64,000 bases of DNA from Zanthoxylum bungeanum (GCA_019454045.1 SKCR01033430.1:85782-149781), one strand, 5' to 3'; counted from the stretch's first letter, positions 12,170-22,986 are shown. Made by a program: numbers and translations. The notes: generated from the sequence alone by a model not told the origin.

Positions 12170-12400
12170 CATATCACCACGCGAAACTACTTTGCGTCAC
12201 GACGCGCCATAATTATGCAGCCTGCCGACACGCGTCATCGCTGACGTCATCACTATAGTCCGCGTCGCAATGCCGAACCCTCAACGCGTCGCGACGCCAA
12301 GCCAATAATTTTATCGACAAACACATGTCATCATCGCATTGAATCATCAGCGCGTCGCAACATGCAAGTGGTTTGCGTCGCGACGCGCAGGGCAAAATTT
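12170..12400. promoter_or_regulatory. CpG-dense dyad cluster in the LTR
   Basis: GCGTCGCGACGC-like dyads recur: GCGTCACGACGCGCC near 12195, ACGCGTCGCGACGCC near 12285, GCGTCGCAAC near 12352 and GCGTCGCGACGCGC near 12375, with TGACGTCATCAC near 12245. The partner LTR has the same sites, many changed by C-to-T or G-to-A. It precedes TATAAAT at 12405-12411, so it may be an upstream promoter block. That role is inferred from position only. Confidence 0.4.
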
Positions 12401-12676
12401 TACCTATAAATTAAAGCTGAAATCAGAAGGAAAATTCATACATTCTTCTGGGGATTTCCTTAAGAATACTAAGAAAATTGTATCTTGTTTGTTTATTTAC
12501 AGCTTTATGTATTTATTTTTTTATTTTACGTAATAGTACTTTCTTTATTTACTTTTAGTCTTTATTTTTACTGTTCAGTATGAGGAGGTAACTACCTTCT
12601 GCAGGTAAAAGGTTAAGCTTTTATTACTAATATTTAGATTAATCTCCCTTAATTATAATATATAAACTATTTAAAA

Positions 12677-12822
12677 CCTGACTTAATGGGATACCACATT
12701 TATGGTTGGTTGGACTTAATTAAATTAATTTCAACCTGACTAAATTGGATACCGCCTTTATGGTCGGTTGGAATTAATCATAAATTTGACTTAATCATGA
12801 TACCGCCTTTATGGTAGGTTGG
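12677..12822. repeat. Three-unit repeat in Athila-like LTR
   Basis: Units start at 12677, 12735 and 12786. Each reads TGACTTAAT-like, then GATACCGCCTTTATGG, then a GGTTGG end. The spacing is 51-58 bp. The 3' LTR has the same array at about 23709-23853. Confidence 0.8.
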
Positions 12823-13695
12823 TAATATCATGCAAAGTTTATATATTATAATAAGAGATATATCTAAAATAGAAGTAATAAAAGTGGATCCTCTAACCCC
12901 CAGCATTTTCTTTATTGCTTTATTTACCTTTATAATTTCCACGCTCTACTTTATGTCATTTACTTTATTTAAGCTTTTAATAATTCTAGATATGTGTTGT
13001 AACTCAATAGCATATCTGGGATTGTGATGAATTGCAATATCACCGGTTTATAAGGGGTTATTTTACGTTTTGGGTAATATAAATGTTTATTTATTGAGCC
13101 ATAAACTTAATGCTTCTTGTTAACTGGCCATTAATAAGATTGATTTGGTAAACTTAAAATGAACTTGGAAAATAGAATTTAGGTTTCAGCCTTAGACTAA
13201 ATAGCTCACGATCTCCCTTAAGGATAGATAACCTTTAATAGATTTCCTTACAGGATAGGAATATACCTGTCGGGTGGGGGTAGCCATAATTGGAAATTAA
13301 TCTTAATGAATTCAGGTAACTTGGTTAACATAGGAATATGATTAATTGGGTTATACTAGGTATTTACATCTGACCATCGAAAGAAGCTTTTGCATAAATT
13401 CGTGTCCCAGGTTAATAAACCGATATATTGCACAAACATGTGATAACCACTTCATCTTTTAAAGATATTGGAAGGAATCACGACCCTAGATATTTTCTTA
13501 ATATTGAATTTTCCTTAAATTTACTTTCGCATTTTTTTATTTACTTATTTTCAATCAATCTATTAGATACTCGTAAACATTTAACGTCATAAATTAATAG
13601 CTAAGGTATTAAGTCCTCGTGCGATCGATACATTTTATACCACTTGAGCGATACGTGCGCTTGCGTTACGTGAGTGATTTCACCGATCAAGTTTT

Positions 13696-13713
13696 TGGCG
13701 CCGTTGCCGGGGA
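13696..13713 (+). promoter_or_regulatory. Primer-binding site, Athila type
   Basis: TGGCGCCGTTGCCGGGGA, six bases after the LTR end. This is the standard primer site of plant Athila-lineage elements. Confidence 0.92.
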
Positions 13714-13819
13714 CTTATTTATCTTTCACTATTAATTTTGGGTTAGATACTTTTACTTGTGTCTAATTTCTTTTTATTTATTATTTCTGTTTTCTTGTGT
13801 TTCAGGTTCTCAGACACTA

Positions 13820-15467
13820 CATGAGAAGAACCAGAAGCTTTGAAATCCATCCGCTTGACCTATAGATTGAAAGAACCATCAGACAGTTGAGAAGGTAAAG
13901 GCTAGAAGGCCAAGAAGCACTGATCAACATGGAACCTGAACCTTTGGAGGTTGCACCACCAATTCCTATTCGAGATAGAATTATTTCGGTGGTTGACGGC
14001 TTCATTTCATGTATTGTACTTCCTTCCTTACCACCAAATATGTGTGACATCAAAACATGCATTCAGATGATACAACAGTCAATTCAGTTTGAGGGGAATG
14101 CAACTAAAGATTCTAATGCCCACATCAACAACTTCCTGGAAGTTTGCGGCACATTCAATTACAACCGAGAGACTGAAGAAGCAATGAGACTGCATGTTTT
14201 CCCATATTCTTTGAAAGACAAAGCTAAGGCTTGGCTACATTCACTACCAGCAGGTTCCATCACAACTTGGAACACTTTAGCCCCCAAATTCCTTGCAAAG
14301 TACTTTCCACCAGCCAGAACTGCAAAGTTGAGGAATGATATTACATCCTTTGTACAACATGACTCAGAATCCTTCTGCGAAGCTTGGGAAAGATACAAGG
14401 AATTGCTCCGAAAATGTCCTCACCATGAGATTGCAAAGTGGCTATAAGTCCAAACCTTCTATAATGGACTTTCTGGACTGATGAGAACCACAATTGATGT
14501 TGCTGCTGGAGGAACTTTAATGGAAAAAGGAGAAGATCAAGCTTGGGACCTAATTGAAGAAATGGCCAACAACAATTCTTTGTGGCCAACAGAAATGAGC
14601 GTGATCCAACGAATTGCAGGAATTTATGAAGTTTGAGCCAACACGGCAATGAATACCAAGCTGGATCAGATATACAAATTCATGGAAATTCTTAGCATGC
14701 AAGGCAATGTTGGATCCACAAGTTCACCATATGGATGAGCACTAGAGGCAAACCAACATGAAGAGACGGTGAATTATGTCAACAATTTCAATAAACAGGG
14801 GAACAATCCATATTCCAACACTTACATCCCATGGTGGAGGAATCATCCCAATTTTTCATGGAATAACAATTCAGTACAAATGAACAATCCACCATCTGGT
14901 TTCCAACAGTAAAACAAAGACCATGAGTATGAAAAAGAACCAGGAATAGCAGAATTGCTAGCCCAAATGAAAAAGAGACAAGCAACATATTATGCTATAT
15001 TTCAATCCCAAGCAGCATTGATTCAAAGTCAAACAGTATCTTTGAAGGCACTGGAGAATCAATTTTGACAACTGGCCAATGCTCAGAGTTACAGACCGTA
15101 AGGTACCCTTCCTAGCAACACATAACCAAATCCATAGAACCGAGGGAAGGAGCAATGTCAAGCCATTACTTTGAAATACGGTATTGAGATCAACAAAAAT
15201 GTTGGAGTCAAGGCATCCACTGAGGAAGTTCTAAAAGAAAGCAGCGAAGCAGAGCCATAGATGGAGGAAAAAGAAGCAAAAGCAAATAATCAAGAAAGAT
15301 TTACTCCACCTCTACCTTTTCCACAGCATCTCCAGAAAAATAAACTAGACAAGCAGTTTGCTCGATTCTTGGAGATCTCCAAAAAGCTGCATATCAACAT
15401 TCCATTTACAGAAGCTTTGGAACAAATGCCCAGCTATGTCAAATTCATGAAAGACATTCTATCATGA
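13820..15467 (+). pseudogene. Athila-like gag, decayed
   Basis: An ATG at 13820 opens a short stretch, and the best block is 13929-14447 (172 codons). It carries a retrotransposon gag domain with AKAWLHSLPAGSITTWN and FCEAWERYKELLRKCPHH near residues 90-165. The frame continues through 15467 interrupted by about a dozen stops. Nearly all of these replace Gln or Arg codons (CAA, CAG or CGA read as TAA, TAG or TGA), which points to cytosine deamination. Intact gag would form the particle and bind the element RNA. I see no CCHC knuckle, as is usual in Athila gag. ORFs on the opposite strand here are shadows. Confidence 0.85.
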
Positions 15468-15476
15468 AAGAGAAGA

Positions 15477-16398
15477 TTGGGAGATTACGAGACAGTAGCA
15501 TTGACAGAAGAATGCAGCGCCATCATTCAAAGGAAGTTTCCCCCAAAGTTGAAAGATCCTAGAAGTTTCACCATCCCTTGCACCATAAGAGAACATTACT
15601 TCAGTAAAGCTTTATGTGATTTAGGTGCCAGCATTAACTTGATGCCTTTATCTATCTATAGGAAACTGCAGATTGGAGAAGTAATGCCTACCTCAGTTAC
15701 TCTGGAGCTTGCTGACAGATCGCTCACATTTCCAATAGGTGTAGTGGAAGATGTATTGGTTAAAGTCGAAAAATTCTTTTTCCTTGCAGATTTCATTATC
15801 ATTGACATGGAGGAAGACAAATATGTACATATCATCCTCAGGAGACCATTCTTGGCTACAGGTCGAACTGTTATTGATGTACAAAAATGAAACTAACCAT
15901 GAAAGTGTGCAAGACCAAGAAGTTACATTCAATGTTTTCAAAGCCATGAAATTCCCAAGTGATGAAAAGTAAGAGGAATGTTTCAGAATTGATGTTTTAA
16001 ATAGTATCATCCAGGATACTGATGCAATACAACTTTCCACGGATAAACTTGAAGCTTGCATCACCAACATGACTGACAACGAACTAGATGATGAAATTCT
16101 GGAATGTATCAACTATCTTGAAAGACCATTCCACTTCATATCAACACCACATGTGGAAAGTTTGGAACTACCGAAAAAGGAGCGAATCAAACCCTCGATT
16201 AAAGAACCACCACAGTTGGAACTGAAGCTACTTCTGAACCATCTCAGATATACATTCTTAGGAAACTCTACTGATTTACCTGTGATTATTTCTTCGTCGC
16301 TAACATTGGAGCAAGAAGATAAGTTGCTGAGAGTGTTACGAGAACAGAAGAAAGCTATTAGTTGGACAATAGCAGACATTCGAGGCATTAGTCCATAA
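15477..16398 (+). pseudogene. Athila-like pol: aspartic protease and linker
   Basis: Residues 15477-15890 read as one open block containing ALCDLGASINLMPLS. This is the DLGAS active-site version found in Athila proteases, in place of the usual DTGA. The following linker (16069-16398) is open for 109 codons and ends before RT. The protease would process the gag-pol polyprotein. Frame changes near 15890 and 15970 break the link to gag and RT. Confidence 0.85.
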
Positions 16399-17765
16399 TT
16401 TTACATGCATAAAATTATGATGAACGATGAGTATAAAGCCAGTGTGGAGCATCAACGGAGACTAAATCCAATCATGAAGAAGGTCGTGACGAAATAAATT
16501 ATCAAATGGTTGGATGCCGACATCATTTAGCCCATCTCTGACAGCACTTGGGTGAGTCTTATGCATTGTGTGCCAAAGAAATGAGGAATTACTGTAGTCA
16601 CAAATGAAAAGAATGAGTTGATTCCAACAAGAACGGTGACTGGATGGAAAGTATGCATGGACTACAGGAAGTTGAACAAAGCAACAAGGAAAGATCATTT
16701 TCTGTTACCATTCATTGACCAAATGCTAGACAGATTGGCGGAACATGAGTTCTATTATTTTCTAGACGGATACTCGGGGTACAATTAGATTTCCATCACC
16801 CCAGAAGATCAGGAGAAAACCACTTTTACATGTCCTTATGGTACTTTTTCATTCTGCATGATGCCATTTGGACTATGTAATACTCCTGCCATATTTCAAC
16901 ATTGCATGATGGCCATCTTCTAAGAAATGCAGGAACAAAGTATGGAGGTTTTCATGGATGATTTTTCTGTGTTTGGAGACTCGTTCGACCACTGCTTACA
17001 AAATTTGGAAAATGTATTACAAAGATGCAAAGATACCAACCTGGTACTCAATCGGGAAAAACACCATTTTATGGTGCAAGAAGGAATTGTCCTAAGACAT
17101 CGAATTTCACTAAAGGGAATTGAGGTAGACAAACCAAAGATCGAGACAATTGAAAATTACCTCCACGAACATCTGTCAAAGGGATTTGCAGTTTTCTCAG
17201 ACATGCAGGATTTTACAGGAGATTTATCAAAGACTTCTCCAAGATTACGAAAAATTTGTGCAATCTTCTGGAGAAAGACGTGCCTTTCAACTTCACCAAA
17301 GAATTCCATGAAGCTTTTGAGATCTTGAAACAGAATTTGGTCTCTGCCCCCATTATAGTAGCACCAGACTAGACCCTTCCATTTGAGGTAATGTGCAATG
17401 CAAGTGATTTTACTGTAGGCGCAGTTTTGGGACAACGCAAAGCAAAAATTATTCCATACCATTTACTACTCCAGCAGAACTCTGAATGAAGTTCAACTTA
17501 ACTACACAACCACTGAAAAGGAGTTGCTCGCAGTTGTGTTGGCTTTTGATAAATTCCGCTCTTATTTACTGGGTCCCATAGTGGTGGTCTACACAGATCA
17601 TTCAGCAATCAAATACTTGATCACGAAGAAAGATGCCAAACCTAGATTGATCAGTTAGGTACTTCTGCTGTAAGAATTTGACGTGGAGATCTGAGACAGG
17701 AAACGGGCAGAAAACCAAGTGGTAGATCACTTATCAAGGCTCGAGAATGGAGAAACAGTTGGCAA
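16399..17765 (+). pseudogene. Athila-like pol: reverse transcriptase and RNase H, decayed
   Basis: RT motifs appear in order: WKVCMDYRKLNKATRKDHF near 16650, PYGTFSFCMMPFGL near 16835, and the catalytic FMDDFSVFG near 16952, followed by a conserved VLNREK region near 17045. RNase H follows, with [13 protein letters not shown] near 17398 and TDHSAIKYL near 17595. At least five stops and several frameshifts make it non-functional. RT copies the RNA to DNA and RNase H removes the template. Confidence 0.85.
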
Positions 17766-19082
17766 TGAAGTGACAATCAAATAAACTTTTCCAGATGAAC
17801 AGTTATTTTCCATGACATAGCAGGGTGTCCCTTGGTATGCTGACTATGAAAACTACATAGTATCAGGAAAATGGCTGTTGGAATGGACACATCAACAATG
17901 AAAGAAGTTATTTAAAGAAGTCAAACACTATGTCTGGGATGAACCGTACCTGTTCAAATGTTATGCTGATCAATTACCGAGGTGTTGTATTCCATAGAAT
18001 GAGGTCAATAGTGTCCTGCAGCATTGTCATTCATCACCATATGGCAGACACTTCAGCGGAAATAAAACTGCAGCTAAAGTCCTACAATCAGGTTTGTTCT
18101 GGCCCACTTTATTTAAAGATGCTTACTTATTTGCTTTTCAATGTGACTGGTGCCAGAGAACGATAAATATTTCAAGGAGAAATGAATGACCTCTGCAAAA
18201 TTTTCTGGAAGTGGAGATATTTGATGTATGGGGGATTGATTTTATGGGACCATTTGTTCCATTATTCGGAAACCTATACATACTAGTTGCAGTATACTAC
18301 TTCTCCAAATGGGTTGAAGTAATAGCACTGCCATCAAATGATTCAAAAGTGGTGATAAAATTCCTTAAAAAGAATATCTTCACTCGCTTCAGAACACTTC
18401 GGGCAATTATCAGTGATGGTGGCACACATTTATGCAACAGATATTTAGAAGCACTCGTATCCAAATACGATTTTACTCATAAAGTTGTCACTGCCTACCA
18501 TCTATAGTCAAATGGACATGTTGAAGTTTCAAATAGAGAGATCAAAAGAATCTTGGAGAGAACCGTTGGATCAACAAGGAATGACTGGTCTACAAAATTA
18601 GATGACGCATTATGGGCCCACCAGACAACTTACAAAACACCTATTGGTATATCCCCATATCGAATGGTGTTTGGGAAAGTGTGCCATCTGTTAGTGGAGC
18701 TTGAACACAAAGCGTACTGGGCACTGAAGAAGTTAAATCTTGATCTACAAGCTACATGAGAGAAAAAGTTCCACCAACTAAACAAAATGGAGGAATTTTG
18801 CCTACAGGCTTATGAGAATGCCAGACTTTACAAAGAAAATACCAAGAAATGTCATGATAAAAAATAGTGCGCAGACAATTGGAACCAGGGAAACAGGTGT
18901 TGTTATACAATTCACGGTTGAAATTTTTCCCTAGAAAGCTGAAATCAAGGTGGTCAGGTCCATTTGTGATTACACAGGTGTTACCCTACGGAGTTGTTGA
19001 GATATACAACCCCAAGTCCAACAACACATTCAAAGTTAACAGCCAGCATGTCAAGCACAACTGGGGAGAATCATTTGAGTGA
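17766..19082 (+). pseudogene. Athila-like pol: integrase, first copy, decayed
   Basis: The zinc-finger region is recognisable near 17990-18150 (HCHSS, CDWCQR). The catalytic core follows with WGIDFMGPF (18226), [10 protein letters not shown] (18409) and [16 protein letters not shown] (18511), which supply the Asp, Asp and Glu. A C-terminal region ends with KVNSQHVKHNWGESFE at 19082. Stops occur near 18508, 18760 and 18866. From 18196 the sequence is part of a 1078-bp tandem duplication. Confidence 0.85.
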
Positions 19083-20351
19083 CAATAAAAAGTGTCACAC
19101 TTTCAGATCCAGCCTAACGTTCAGGCAGTCTTGTCTAGCTGATGATATTAAACTTAGCGCTAGCAGGGAGGCAACCCATGTTAATTTGTGTATATATTAA
19201 GATTTGGTGTGTTTTATTTTTATGCGTTTAATTTGTGTAGGTAAAGTCACATTTCAGGATGGAAGACGCTCGACAAAATTTTCTGGAAGTGGAGATATTT
19301 GATGTATGGGGGATTGATTTTATCGGACCATTTGTTACATCATTCGGAAACCTATTATACTAGTTGCAGTAGACTATGTCTCCAAATGGGTTGAAGTAAT
19401 AGCACTGCCATCAAATGATTCAAAAGTGGTGATAAAATTCCTTAAAAATAATATCTTCACTCGCTTCGGAACACCTCGGGCAAGTATCAGTGATGGTGGC
19501 ACATATTTCTGCAACAGATATTTCGAAGCACTCCTATCCAAATACGGTGTTACTCATAAAGTTGTCACTGCCTACCATCCACAGTCAAATGGACAGGTTG
19601 AAGTTTCAAATAGGGAGATCAAAAGAATCTTGGAGAGAACCGTTGGATCAACAAGGAAGGACTGTTCTATAAAATTAGATGACGCATTATGGGCCTACCA
19701 GACAGCTTACAAAACACCTATTGGTATATCCCCATATCGAATGGTGTTTGGGAAAGCGTGCCATCTATCGGTGGAGCTTGAACACAAAGCGTACTGGGCA
19801 CTGAAGAAGTTAAATCTTGATCTACAAACAGCATGAGAGAAAAAGCTCCACCAACTCAACAAAATGGAGGAATTTTGCCTACAGGGTTATGAGAATGCCA
19901 GACTTTACAAAGAAAAGACCAAGAAATGTCATGATAAAAAAATAGTGCACAGACAACTGGAACCAGGGAAACATGTGTTGTTATACAATTCACGGTTGAA
20001 ATTTTTCCCTAGAAAGATGAAATCAAGGTGGTCAGGTCCATTTGTGATTACACAGGTGTTACCCTACGGAGTTGTTGAGATATACAACCCCAAGTCCAAC
20101 AACACATTCAAAGTTAACAGCCAGCATGTCAAGCACAACTGGGGAGAATCATTTGAGTGACAATAAAAAGTGTCACACTTTCAGATCCAGCCTAACGTTC
20201 AGGCAGTCTTGTCTAGCTGATGATATTAAACTTAGCGCTAGCAGGGAGGCAACCCATGCAAATTTTTGTATATATTAAGATTTGGTGTGTTTTATTTTTG
20301 TGCGTTTAATTTGTATAAGTAAAGTCACATTTCAGGATGGAAGACGCTCAC
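18196..20351 (+). repeat. 1078-bp tandem duplication covering the integrase core
   Basis: The unit 18196-19273 is repeated at 19274-20351. Both begin CAAAATTTTCTGGAAG and end GATGGAAGACGCTC. Each includes the integrase core and C terminus, the GGGAGGCAACCCATG segment that follows pol in Athila elements, and the first codons of the next ORF. Differences are scattered and few, and several stops are present only in the first unit. Confidence 0.92.
19274..20160 (+). pseudogene. Integrase core, second copy, less decayed
   Basis: The frame is open from 19426 to 19836 (136 codons) with [10 protein letters not shown] and [16 protein letters not shown]. It is open again from 19864 to 20160 through KVNSQHVKHNWGESFE, and a single TGA near 19834 separates the two parts. 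It lacks the zinc finger and the start of the domain, and an early indel near 19350 shifts the frame of WGIDFIGPF. Compared with copy 1 it keeps CAG/CGA-type codons that are stops there, so it preserves the older sequence. Without an upstream fusion it would not make a complete integrase. Confidence 0.8.
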
Positions 20352-20878
20352 GCAAATCTTCACAAGCAATTTCCTTCTCTTCCTCAAAATTCTCTAATGA
20401 AAGTATAGAAAGCTCGCATGGAACGAATGAGACTTCTGATGATCAAAGGTATTCCTAATGACATTCGTTGGATTATTGAAGCACGGGTCCGATTGGTAGG
20501 TGAGTCCTCTGACTCTTTTGTTTCATATCTGTCTAGTTTAGGAAAAAACACCTATGTAAAGAAAAGAATAGCTAAAAGAATGAGTGTTAGCTATAAATGT
20601 GCACGCATGACATGTAATACTCATTGTCGTTCTTTAGGAATGGTGTCTAATAACTGTGAAGATAAAATTAAATTCATTAGGGATGGCTTGAGTAAGGAGT
20701 CTTTGGATGTCATATCATTGACTCTTGAGACGCATCCCAGTGGATATGTGCAATACGCAATTCGCATGTTATATACACAATTTTGAAAAGAAAGACAACA
20801 GTTAAGTCTCGGGAATCTGACTCTAAAAGACCATGTTTGCCAATTTACAAGAAAAGTAGATGGGAAGCTTGTCTCTGA
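20337..20878 (+). pseudogene. Small basic Cys-rich ORF, unknown, in the envelope position
   Basis: ATG at 20337 opens a frame that meets one TAG (20406) and resumes at ATG 20418 for 122 codons. A one-base shift at its end would add about 30 more, including the basic KRKTTVKSRESDSKRP, and stop at 20878. The middle has a basic run (KKRIAKR) just before a Cys/His cluster (CARMTCNTHC, then C). That suggests nucleic-acid binding with nuclear signals. I do not recognise the family. The basic-then-Cys layout recalls the small Cys-rich nucleic-acid-binding proteins of carlaviruses, a weak impression only. TTTCAG stands directly before GATGG at the start, so it could be a spliced message. It follows integrase copy 2 and precedes the LOG gene. 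Confidence 0.55.
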
Positions 20879-21128
20879 CGCATAGATGTCAATCAAACTG
20901 TTACTTCTTGTAAATATTATTATTTCTTTGTATTTATCTAATAATTGTGATTTGTTTTGTAATTTTCTTTTATTTTCTCCGACGGGATGCAGACTTTTTT
21001 GACTTTCACGATATATTTTACTGTTTAGCTAATATTTGTCATTTGGCAGGTACTAGTGCTATCATTACTCACATTTTTTCAGGTTCTATAAATTCAGCTC
21101 ATCATTGCACTCTTGAAGACATCCAGAG

Positions 21129-21792
21129 TTGAGAAAAAAAATGGAAGCAACTTCAAGAAGACGAGTTGTAAACATATGTGTGTTTTACAGTACTAGTGTT
21201 GGTCATAAACTAGAGTTCGTTGAGGCAGCACAGGAATTAGGTAGAGTCATAGCTGAAAGGAATATGCACTTAGTATATGGAGGTGGCAATCTTGGACTAA
21301 TGGGGATCGTTTCAAGGGCCGTACAGGAAGGATGCAGTCAAGTTTTGGGAATCATCCCAAAACTTTGGCAGAGGCGAATCTTATAGGACCATCAAATGAA
21401 GAGGAACTTATCGTTCCAGGTATGTTTGAACGACTTGTTGAAATGATTACCCGTGCTGATGCTTTTATTGCTTTGCCAGGTGGCTTGGGCACGATGGAGG
21501 AAATTTTTACAGTACTATCTTGGGCGAACCTGAACATACACCAAAAACCAATTGGATTGTTTAACGCTGATGGATTTTATGATTTCCTTTGCGTGTTTCT
21601 TGATGATGCCCGGAGAAATGGGTTTGTGTCAAAACCTGTAAAAGAAATATTCTTCGCTGCCAGAACTGCCATGATTTAATTGACCAAATCTTAGTCTTTG
21701 AATCACAAATTGACCCTATCCTTTCCAAGATTAACTGGTTTGATAATGATCGTGGTAAAAAGCGTCGGATAAATCTGGATCTTAACCTTTAA
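21129..21792 (+). pseudogene. LOG-like: LOG-family cytokinin riboside 5'-monophosphate phosphoribohydrolase, captured, two frameshifts
   Basis: LOG enzymes release active cytokinin base from its nucleotide in the cytosol. This ORF starts at ATG 21129 (or 21141). It shows RRVVNICVFYSTSVGHK, the nucleotide-binding LVYGGGNLGLMG near residue 57, and GIIPK near 77. After a one-base shift in the A run at 21353-21356 it continues with MFERLVEM (keeping the family Arg) and ALPGGLGTMEEIF, the PGGxGTxxE signature with its catalytic Glu. A second one-base shift near 21665 leads to a basic tail ending LDLNL and stop TAA at 21790-21792. Total length is about 220 residues, normal for plant LOG. Plant LOG genes normally have several introns and none is seen here, so the copy came from a spliced mRNA. 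The H-x-R-K motif residues His and Lys are replaced (F, L). TTTTTTCAG at 21073-21081 could be a splice acceptor. Either shift could be a sequencing error. Confidence 0.85.
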
Positions 21793-21796
21793 CCTT

Positions 21797-21826
21797 TTAT
21801 TTTAGGTTTGGGGGAGGGGAATAGTT
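21797..21826 (+). promoter_or_regulatory. Purine-tract-like sequence directly after the LOG ORF
   Basis: TAGGTTTGGGGGAGGGGAA resembles the purine tract before the 3' LTR (TTAGGTTTGGGGGGTG, 22987-23001). It may be an internal plus-strand priming site, or a relic of a former LTR junction. Confidence 0.4.
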
Positions 21827-22986
21827 GACTAGTATCTTTTTTTATTGTGTTGTTTTTATTTGATTTTTCGTCAAAAAGTTTGAAAAAATTTAAAAAAAAT
21901 AAAAAAAAATAAAAAAATAAAATAAATATTTTGTTTTTGTATTTTTTACTTGACTAATTAGGTGAAATTGGTGTGAGATAGTTGTGTAAGGAATTTCCAC
22001 TACTGAGACGTATCTCAACCTATTTCGTAACAAGTTAATTTTTATTTATTTCATTTTGAATTATTTAATTTGTGAATTCTCAATAAAACAAATTAAATTG
22101 GATCTTGATATGCTCAGTTGACAGATATTATCAACATGCATGATAACATACGGCCATGAGTTGTAATTGAAAAGTTTGTAATATTCACTGCTCTAGCTTA
22201 ATTGGAGGAAACATCTAAAAAGCGATGGAATAATATAAAAAAATATATATGAGATCCGAGTAATTAAGTCCGTAGGGGTGTCTTAACACCTAGTGCCCTA
22301 AATCCAACTGGCTTGGGAGTCACTAACCTAAAGCTCGTTACATGGATTAAAGATGTTATATATATAAAAAAAAAATATCTGAAATCCGAGTAATTATGTC
22401 TGTAAGGGTGTCTTAACACTTAGTGCCCTAAAGCCAAATGGCTTGGGAGTCACTGACCTAAAGCTCGCTACATGGATTAAAGATATTATAAATAAATAAA
22501 AAATCAGAAAAAAATTTCATTGCTAAAAAAATGTGAATTCTGATATAACTTTAGGACAAAATTATTACTCTCTTTTCAACTACACTTATGAATTTTGTGG
22601 GCACAATGATTTGATTAATACTTTGTTAGTTGTGTATTTTGAGAATGGTAAAAATAATAGGAGAATTTACTTATTTGGTAATTTAGAAAGAAAGAAAACA
22701 ATTATTGACTTGAATAAAAAATTTCACTTGTTTAGTCACTAACTTGTTTATTCTCTTTTCTCGTGTCCTTTTGCTTTTGTGTGTATTAGATTAATGTTTG
22801 TGGGTATCGTTGCTGTTAGCCCTCACGAGACTACAACTCATCTACTAAGGACACCTAAGGGTTTAAATGCTTATTGTATACGCTAAATGCAATCGTGATC
22901 CCTACGAAAGTGGCTTAGTATAATTTTCTTTTAAAGTTCTTTATTGTGTTTCATTTTGTTGTTTTGCTTGAGGACTAGCAAAATGT
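21827..22986 (+). other. Athila-like 3' non-coding region
   Basis: AT-rich, with an A-rich patch at 21880-21930 and the repeat at 22251-22497. The 69-codon ORF at 22533-22742 is AT-rich with no recognisable motif. I regard it as chance. Confidence 0.6.
22251..22497. repeat. 130-bp tandem repeat, 2 units
   Basis: GAGATCCGAGTAATTAAG at 22251 and GAAATCCGAGTAATTATG at 22381 each lead into GGGTGTCTTAACAC, TAGTGCCCTAAA, CTTGGGAGTCACT and ACATGGATTAAAGAT. About 8% of positions differ. Confidence 0.85.

Larger units (their letters stand above)
11973..13689 (+). repeat. Athila-like 5' LTR
   Basis: It runs from TGATAAGCGGTAAATATA to TTTCACCGATCA, 1717 bp. It contains a CpG-dense block (12170-12400) with repeated CGTCGCGACG dyads and a three-unit repeat at 12677-12822. 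No coding function is seen. Confidence 0.92.

Noticed and set aside
22533..22742. 69-codon frame before the Athila-like 3' LTR, considered as an envelope remnant
   Set aside because: No membrane segment or family motif. Composition matches the AT-rich surroundings.
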